Part shown: piece by piece, positions 57,366 through 64,000 of the stretch
Position numbering within the stretch: the first letter of the stretch is position 1
How the letters are laid out: each line of letters starts with the position of its first letter
Origin: Atherinomorus stipes
Taxonomy: Eukaryota; Chordata; Actinopteri; Atheriniformes; Atherinidae
Reading direction: 5' to 3'
Assembly: GCA_023101725.1 (NCBI GenBank)
Contig: JALJCO010001018.1
Span: 1-64,000, forward strand
Length of the DNA: 64,000 nt
Notes under the pieces: model-generated
What the model was told of the DNA's origin: nothing
The model's input: the letters and a program-made list of their open reading frames with translations, nothing else
Database searches by the model: none
Made by a program: the position numbers and the translations under genes

Positions 57366-57946
57366 TGTTTTAATCCAGATTTTACTTTATGGCAGGATCG
57401 TGAGAGATCGGCGCGGACATAATGAAGACTCAAAAACAGTGATTGTGCTAGAATAATGTGCAATTTTATTCCCCACACTGAATCACATACAAATCAACAA
57501 TTCATTTCAAACAGTAGCTGACACATATTTATTGCTTACCTTAGCACAGAACCGGAGAGCCCAACAGTTCGAGTAAGACAAAAAGTATCAGCTGGCTGGG
57601 CGATTGATCAGATCCCGCAGCAGACTCTGACTCGACTGCAAGTTGCACACTGTTTTATCAGGTCGGGCTGCGTTATCACTAGACTGGCCAGACCCAGTGA
57701 GTAAGCATCCCTCCCTACTGACTCTCAGGCTTGGTGCAAAAATGTTGTGTTAGAGTAGAATAAAAACAAGTTATATTCTCAGGCTTGGTAGAAACATGTT
57801 AGTTAGAGCAGAATCAAAACAAGTTATGTTCTCAGGCTTGGTAGAAACATGTTAAAGCAGTATCAAAACAAGTTATAGAAGGCAATTATCAATATATAAG
57901 CATTAAAATGTGCATAAAGACATAAACATAAAGCTATTCCATATCA
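57366..57946 (-). mobile_element. solo LTR of an endogenous retrovirus-like element
   Basis: 581 bp. On the minus strand it starts TGATAT and ends AAACA, with 5-bp duplication ATCGG at 57361-57365 and 57947-57951. LTR-like order on the minus strand: U3 with three 53-54 bp repeats, a TATA-like 'CTGATAAAAC' near 57655, 'GCAATAAATATG' near 57532, and an AATAAA near 57465. No internal retroviral gene is present, so it is a recombined solo LTR. Confidence 0.75.
57724..57876. repeat. 53-54 bp tandem repeat in the LTR, 3 units
   Basis: Units start CTCAGGCTTGGT at 57724, 57778 and 57831. Third unit shortened. Confidence 0.92.
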
Positions 57947-58163
57947 ATCGGTAAGCTTTCTTGTTTACTAACATGGCTAACGTTAGCTGTCAGTTATAAA
58001 CTCCCCTGCGTTTCTTGTTGGACATGCTGCAGACTGCTGGTCACTTGCGTATCGGCAGTGAGCCTGGCATCCCAGCGGCTGGAGTTGTTTTTCTGCCGTT
58101 GCAACTACAACCTAGACACACGTGATGTCGCTGTTCTGTCCGTGTTCCATATTCAACCTTTAA

Positions 58164-59046
58164 CTAATCCTGGCAACAGAGGTGTTACTAAGTGATCTCA
58201 TGATAACAGTTGCCAACACAGCCAGCCTTTCTGACTGAACATGTGCATTATGTCTAAAACAGGTAGAGGTAGAGGAGCCCTTTCATGAAAAATCGACTGT
58301 TATTAGCTTTAAACCATGTTAGTTTTTGATTAAAGTCGTTATTTTTCTTCATCCATGCATATTTGAGTAATCTACATGAATCTGTAGGGATTTTTCAGTC
58401 CAAGTCCTTGCTCCCTTCAAACAGCTGCTTTAGAAATGCCTACGTAGAAATTATTTTACCAATCATGAAGCAACAAATACGCATGCCCAGCATCATAGCA
58501 AACGCCCACTTTGTTCAAGAGAGACTCCAAGAATCCTAACCGATGCACTCCAATGAGTAAAACCATATAGCCATCTCAATGCTAACCATTATCCTGTGAC
58601 TTGTTAGCTAATTTACTTGTCAGGGATCTCAGTGGTACCACATGTACTTCAAACTCAATATCGGACTCTGGGTCGAGCGCAGTAAGCTCTATAACAGGGT
58701 GATACATTTTATTCCATCAACTGGAGTCTGATCATCCATCAGTGTTTTACAAATACAGTAGCCTATCCACGTGAGTGAATGGGCCGGTGTTACATCAAAA
58801 TCTGTGATCCTTCAGAATCTTTGACTGTTCCAGGGAGACTTCATAAAATGGGCGTATAAAAATTGTGACTGGTCAAAATTGTGTTGGTGGTTCAGTGTAG
58901 TTAGCCGCTTTACTTCCATGTTGAAAAAATCTAATACTGAACACCAAATTAGTTTCTATAGTGGTGAAAGGGAACATATTTAGCTTATACAGTATGCTTG
59001 TAGTTGGCTTTTGGAACATTTGAAAAGCATGATACAGCTCCTTTAA
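58164..59046. other. unassigned; possible TTAA-element right end
   Basis: Ends 'GATACAGCTCC' + TTAA (59043-59046), like the other TTAA families, and 'GAGGAGCCCTTTCATG' at 58273 could be a decayed left end. No coding motif. Confidence 0.3.
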
Positions 59047-59335
59047 AGTCAAAGTCGGCTTTATTTATGAAGCGCTTTATACATGGCACAAAGCCGACCA
59101 AAGTGTGTACATAAAAGTATTCAGATAAAATTCAGTCATATGCAAAAATATAGTGAGCGTGACAATGATAAGAATAATAAAATAGTAAAAGAAAAATAAA
59201 ATACAATAATCACAACTTTCCCGTCCATATCATCACACCACAGAAAAGGCTATATGAAACAAGTGGGTTTTCAAAAGTGATTTAAAACTGGTCAAAGATG
59301 AGGCTGAAGGATGACGCCTGAGGATGAGGATGACA
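59047..59335 (-). repeat. retroposon 3'-tail-like fragment
   Basis: Reverse complement ends with 'GTATAAAGCGCTTCATAAAT' and 'AAAGCC', resembling the 3' terminus of fish SINE/LINE elements. 'GTGATTTAAAACTGGTCAAA' at 59277 is a familiar repeat sequence. Family not assigned. Confidence 0.4.
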
Positions 59336-60535
59336 TAAAATGATCAATTATAATCTATTATTTGCAGGCTCAAAGGAAACATAGCTGATGGAACCAAAAG
59401 TGGAAAAATAATACTGACCACGCATATGTATGAAATCATAAGCTGATCGATTTCACAACCACGTGTGCATTTCATATGATGAATGTTTTGAAGATGCATT
59501 ATTCAGGTATATGGGAAAGTTTCAGTCTTATTTGTCAAATGCAACACAAGCTGATTTAAATGATCATCGCACCAAATAAAGAACAGAGAAACAAATCAAC
59601 GAAGTCAGTGGATTTTACTGTAAATGTCAAAGTTTATTTTTGGTCATCGAGACTCTCAAAACTGAATAAAAAGGATTTAAGTTTTCCAGTGATTTTAATT
59701 AATTTTGAGAACACATTATATGACAAATGTGGAAAGGTGTGTGAATATACAAACATGATCTCTATGACAGAAAAAGAACAAGAACAAAATCAGAGTTGTG
59801 ATGCATGTGTCTGGATGTGGTAATAGAAATAGAAACATAACTGACAATAGAAACAATAGAAAGTGCTGCTGTAACAGAAGTCAGTGGCTGGTGTTGGTTG
59901 GCTGGTAGCTGGACTCAGACACAACATCCACAGTTACACCTGCACTCAGTCTGCTGTCTTTCTACAGTACTTCATGTTAAGTAGACATTGTTTGGATAAA
60001 ACTTTATGTATAATTTACATTTACTGTTTTCAATAACCAAGATTAACTGAAACATTCAGTTATAATTTTATGATAAAATTAATATTAGTGATGACTACAT
60101 ATACAGTAGCGGTGAGGATGAAGCTACACTTCTGCAGCAGCTTCTGAGAGGAGTCTGCAACCTGCAGCTCCTCTTGAACCTGCAGCTGTGGCTGTTTGGG
60201 CCACTTTCATCTATTCAATTTTTTCATACAGTTGAGTCCAACTGAAGAAAATCTGATTGAAGAAAATGTATTTTTTAATGTAGGGGGAAAAAGGGGGAAA
60301 ATGTATTATTTTCCCCCTTTTTTTGTTGCAAGTTTTCTTTTATTTCAAAACCTACAAGTAATTAAAAGTAAATTCTTTAAAATGACAGCAATTTTTCTAA
60401 AGTAATAGTCATTAAAACTATAAGCTGCATTTTTCAAAAGGACATGGAATAATTGTTCTAAACTCAAGTTTAGAGCAAATGTTTCTTATTTATGTTTAAA
60501 ATCAGCTCAGAGAACATTCTATTTACCTTGTATTC
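59336..60535. other. no feature recognised
   Basis: AT-rich. A short mirror-like 'GGGGGAAAA...TTTTCCCCC' pair lies at 60283-60320. No gene. Confidence 0.45.
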
Positions 60536-60539
60536 CCAG

Positions 60540-60826
60540 TATATCCCAGTTTTAAGATTTTCTCACTCAGAGATTTGGCAAAGAAAGCTGCTGTCATGGG
60601 AGATCCCAAGCTGCTTCCAAACCATCTTCCCTTCTTATTTTAGACACCAGCTACGCCCTACAGTTGGAATTTTTATAATCGGACATGCAGAAGTTGAAAA
60701 TCCCAGTTTTAAGATTTTCTCGCCGAGATATTGTGATTGGGAAAAGAAAGCTGCAGCTTTGCAGGAGAGACCCCAAGCTGCTTCCAAACCACTTTTCCTT
60801 CTTATTTTAGACACTAAACAATATGT
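60540..60826 (+). repeat. satellite-like monomers, array 2 (168 bp period)
   Basis: One full unit (60608-60775) with partial units either side; unit marker 'AAGCTGCTTCCAAACCA' at 60608 and 60776. Homologous to 43860-44165, but without the hAT ends found there. Confidence 0.88.
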
Positions 60827-60849
60827 TTGCAAAGACATTTAGTGTCTAC

Positions 60850-63800
60850 AAGCAAACTCAATAAAGAACCCCTAAAATTCTGACTCAGAGGTGGAAATTC
60901 CTACTTTTGTGTTTAACTCAAATGCACCACTAGCCTTCACACACAAACACCGGTCTCACAAAGCCGCTGCAATGAAATCTGTGGTTTTATCAGCGATATT
61001 TGCCACCTTATGCTGGGACAGTGAGGGTTTGATAAGCTTCACTATGAAACTGTGGGGGACATGTCCCCTCGAAGGTAGCTAGCAGCAACAGCTGGGTGAC
61101 AGGCAGCCTTATTTTCATACACAATTCTATCTAACATTCGACAGTACAGTGACTGAGATGGCTTACCTCTGTGCTAGTCAGGACCAGTCTGGGAAAAATC
61201 CTTCAGAAAATGAGGTGGTAGGCATTTTGGGGCAAAAGTGTTTTGCCAGTTGTTCCTATAGTATTTTTTTTTGCGCTGAATCCATTTCTGCCAGATGTCA
61301 AGCCGTAAAAGTTACAGTTTAGTCATAATTATTGATTGATTAGCATAATTATTAATTATTCACCCAATATTTTCCAAGTTGTGAATATTCTGCATATGGC
61401 TGTTTGATATCATTGTAAAGGGGACATCCAGGGCTTTCATTTAACCCCAAAGATGTAGCTTTCTGACAAACACAGAAGTCACATGACCTCTTTAAACCAT
61501 AAATTTCACACATTTTCTCACAATTTTTTTGCCTACATAGTTTATTTAATCCCTGTGGGATCAAAGGACATCAGGGACCCAAAAATCAACTGCAATACTT
61601 AGCAGACTCTGTCATTTCAGGAAAAGTATAATATACCCATACTGTTTCTTTGTGAGAGATTATTGTCAGCCTTAAATTAGAAGTCGCCTGCTCAGACCAG
61701 TTCACCTCTATTGATTCTTTGGACCAGCATTATGTAACATTTACTGTCATGAAATTGATTGGGATTTAAATTACAGTTCGGCATTGAAATCCACATTTAA
61801 GTCTGAATCTGAATTAGTGACTTCTAAGGTAAAGTAAGTCCTGCTTTATTCAGAAAATCATGCTTTCTTTCTTAACAGTTTGCCTTTTATCATTTTTCTC
61901 CAAGAGAAACAGAGAAAATAGCACCAGTGTGACTTTAACACCAGTAAATTGGTCTCTAAATGTCACGCCTCTTGTTAATTTGTTCATCCAGGACAGCAGG
62001 AGAGATAAGCGCACGGAGCCACAGGATCTAAAGTTAAATCTCACAGTGGGGAAGTGATTATGGTCGGCGATGTAAGGTCATTCTTGATAGATTTGTTAAG
62101 GGCTTCCTTTATTTCCATTACGTATGATTTCATTAGCTGAGAGAAACATGGCAAACGGGAAATGAAACAAAGAGCACTTGCAACCTTTCAGAAACCGTCT
62201 GACTGTAGAAAATCCTGCTGTAACATATTTACTCTGATATAATGCCACATCTTTTTCTCCTTTAGAGTAGATATGACATATCTGTGCAGTAATAGCTTTT
62301 ACCAGTCGACTGGCAAAAGCTGTTGGCACCAGACTGTCCATTGTGTCATATGTCATGCCTCTAAGTTGGACAAGATTTCATATAGGTCGTATAGAGTTAA
62401 CAGCGAAAATAGCTTTTGAAGGGACATTAGTGCCAGTTAGATGCACTGCCAAAGAACCAGTCATTAGTGGACAATAGAGCTAATGGAACCTTAAGGGCCT
62501 GCTATCAATCAATGAGCTGTCACTCTTTTAGACTAATGCGATCAACAATTCAAACGAAGCCTGGAAAAAAAAAAAAATCTTCACAGTGCCAGCAGTGTGC
62601 CACTTACCCCTCCGACTTCCTTTTGAGGGATATGTTAGATGTATGCACACCTTCGTACAAAACATTTCCATTTGCGAGACTGCAAAGAAAGCTGCATGCT
62701 AGATGCTATTAATACCATGTATTCACTGGAGAAAGAGCACTTTTCTATGAAAGGCAGGCTCTCCGTCTCAGGGAGGAATCAGCAGGCCGTTTGGGCTGAG
62801 GAAAATGGTTTTGATGATGGGATAGAGAGAATGCAAGTGAACTTTGGAGAGTGTGCAGTGCAGGTAAAACGGGCAATATGAATAGAGATTGGAGGGGAGG
62901 ACAAAGAGCTTGGGTGTGAGCGGGTCAGACAAATGTAAAGCTGTTAAAAGCTGTTTCACTTGGTGACAGAATGGAGAGAAAGTACACTGACAGGAGAAAC
63001 TTGAACTCTCAGAGCTTTACTGTCGGTCTCAGAGATGGTAAAGTTTGATTATAATGAATGGGGAACACGTTAGAAAGCGATCAGCTACTTAACACTGACA
63101 AATCTGGCATTTGATCTTAGATATAGATTGTTGAAAGATATCACACACTAAATAGGAAAAGTGTTCTGTTTTACCATCATTTTTAATTATTGAATGTCCA
63201 TGTTGTGATATTTTTGTTGCAGCTTTGTGCCTCCAGTTATTGTTTACCTTGTTTGTTGGGTAGAGGTCTATGTAGCTGAGACAGGACAGCATCCATAAAC
63301 TACCCATGCACAACAAACAAATTTAGCTGGATTTTCGGAATATTAAGTTAACCACTCATCTTTTTACTGGATTAAACCAGAATTATACGGTAGCTACAAT
63401 CAACAATACTGCTCAATTTAGTTTGTGGAGGTTTTTTTCTTTTTTTTGTGCAAAACGTGGGGAGAAAGTTTACACAGGGGGATATCTTATGATTCAAGTA
63501 CTATAAATATTCAACAGATTTTCAGGAAAAAAAAAAGAGTGTTTTTCAACCAAAAAATATGAATTATCTTGCTGGCCTCACTTTAATCTGGTGACATCAA
63601 TAGAAAATGTATTAATCCACGGCCACGCATTACTATGTCCTGGGAATTCATGGCTGTTGCATGCATGACACATGGCTCATTTTGATTCACAATTATTTTA
63701 TTTAAAGTTGGGATGAATTATAATGATGTGGTTTTGGCATGTGGCTTGGACGACGGTGCAAATTCCATTTTTTTTTCCAGAAGTGTGCCCCTTCTGGTGA

Positions 63801-64000
63801 CAAGTGGAATGTTGTGCACATGCACGGGCTCCTTCGACTGCATTTGTCTTTAGTTTAACCACTGCACTTAGTCTGAACCCAGAGTTAGAGGCACAATATC
63901 TACTGAGGAAATAAAGTTATAAATCTGCAAGTTGTTTATAGTTTGATACTTGACTAAACTGACAACAGGCTAACACTCGCTTGTCGATCAAATATCTGAA
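60850..64000. other. mostly unique sequence, no gene recognised
   Basis: No TIRs, LINE/SINE tails or protein motifs. Short A/T tracts only. Longest open frames (62096-62356 minus, 62467-62712 plus) have no domain. Likely intronic or intergenic. Confidence 0.5.

Larger units (their letters stand above)
56893..58159 (+). mobile_element. TTAA element with conserved ORF, copy 2, split by solo LTR
   Basis: TTAA at 56889-56892 and 58160-58163. Left end AGGATGAATTTG, right end CATATTCAACCT. Homologous to 47811-48488 (reversed) along its whole length except the LTR at 57366-57946. Contains a 21-G run at 56960-56980. Confidence 0.9.

Noticed and set aside
57366..57946. Search for a paired LTR and internal retroviral genes
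   Set aside because: The flanks are the TTAA element on both sides with a 5-bp duplication, so only a solo LTR is present.
43860..60826. Short spaced repeats considered as a CRISPR-like array
   Set aside because: Units of 165-168 bp with no unique spacers, in an animal genome; satellite-type monomers instead.

Overview
The window looks like teleost fish DNA. It is intronic or intergenic sequence packed with mobile elements: Tc1-like transposons, hAT, PIF/Harbinger-like and TTAA-target (Kolobok/piggyBac-like) elements, an L1/Tx1-type LINE, Rex1/L2-like LINE pieces, tRNA-like SINEs and one solo retroviral-type LTR. I recognise no host protein-coding gene and no RNA gene. The only protein-coding content I can identify comes from transposons. 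I did no database search; family names rest on recognised protein motifs, terminal inverted repeats (TIRs), target-site duplications (TSDs) and comparison of copies within the window.

Layout. 1-2.8 kb: two Tc1 relics, a TA microsatellite and SINE/LINE scraps. 2.8-12.7 kb: a nest in which one scrambled Tc1 element is split by a 7.8 kb LINE (2970-10774; endonuclease, reverse transcriptase, zinc-knuckle C-terminus, then an unusual 4.1 kb G-rich 3' UTR) and by a 1367 bp hAT element (11225-12591). 12.7-15.9 kb: mostly unique. 16-19 kb: a TTAA element, a Tc1 split by a Harbinger-like element, and a hAT relic with half a BED finger. 20.4-21.9 kb: a LINE split by a hAT MITE holding 297 consecutive A. 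22-30 kb: first copy of a recurring ATGGCGAC repeat, a SINE, and a Rex1-like LINE split by a 638 bp fold-back. 31-34 kb: a TTAA MITE split by a hAT, then a degenerate transposon with a 41-codon ORF ending on a splice-donor-like sequence. 35.6-45 kb: Tc1 pieces, two Harbinger-like MITEs, a LINE fragment, two tandem ATGGCGAC repeats, a hAT carrying satellite-like monomers, and a second short copy of the large LINE. 45-47.8 kb: unique sequence with two perfect inverted repeats. 47.8-58.2 kb: a Harbinger element with a Myb/SANT-like fragment, two copies of a TTAA element with a conserved 78-residue reading frame, a Tc1, a SINE and a solo LTR. 58-64 kb: almost unique, apart from satellite-like monomers at 60.5 kb.

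How the parts relate. No pathway or operon is present. The structure is historical: host element, inserted element and TSD can be read directly at many points and give relative ages. The strongest candidates for something undescribed are the conserved reading frame in the TTAA elements at 48.0 and 57.3 kb, the short exon-like ORF at 33.1 kb, the LINE 3' UTR with its conserved terminal stem-loop, and the hAT element that carries satellite monomers.
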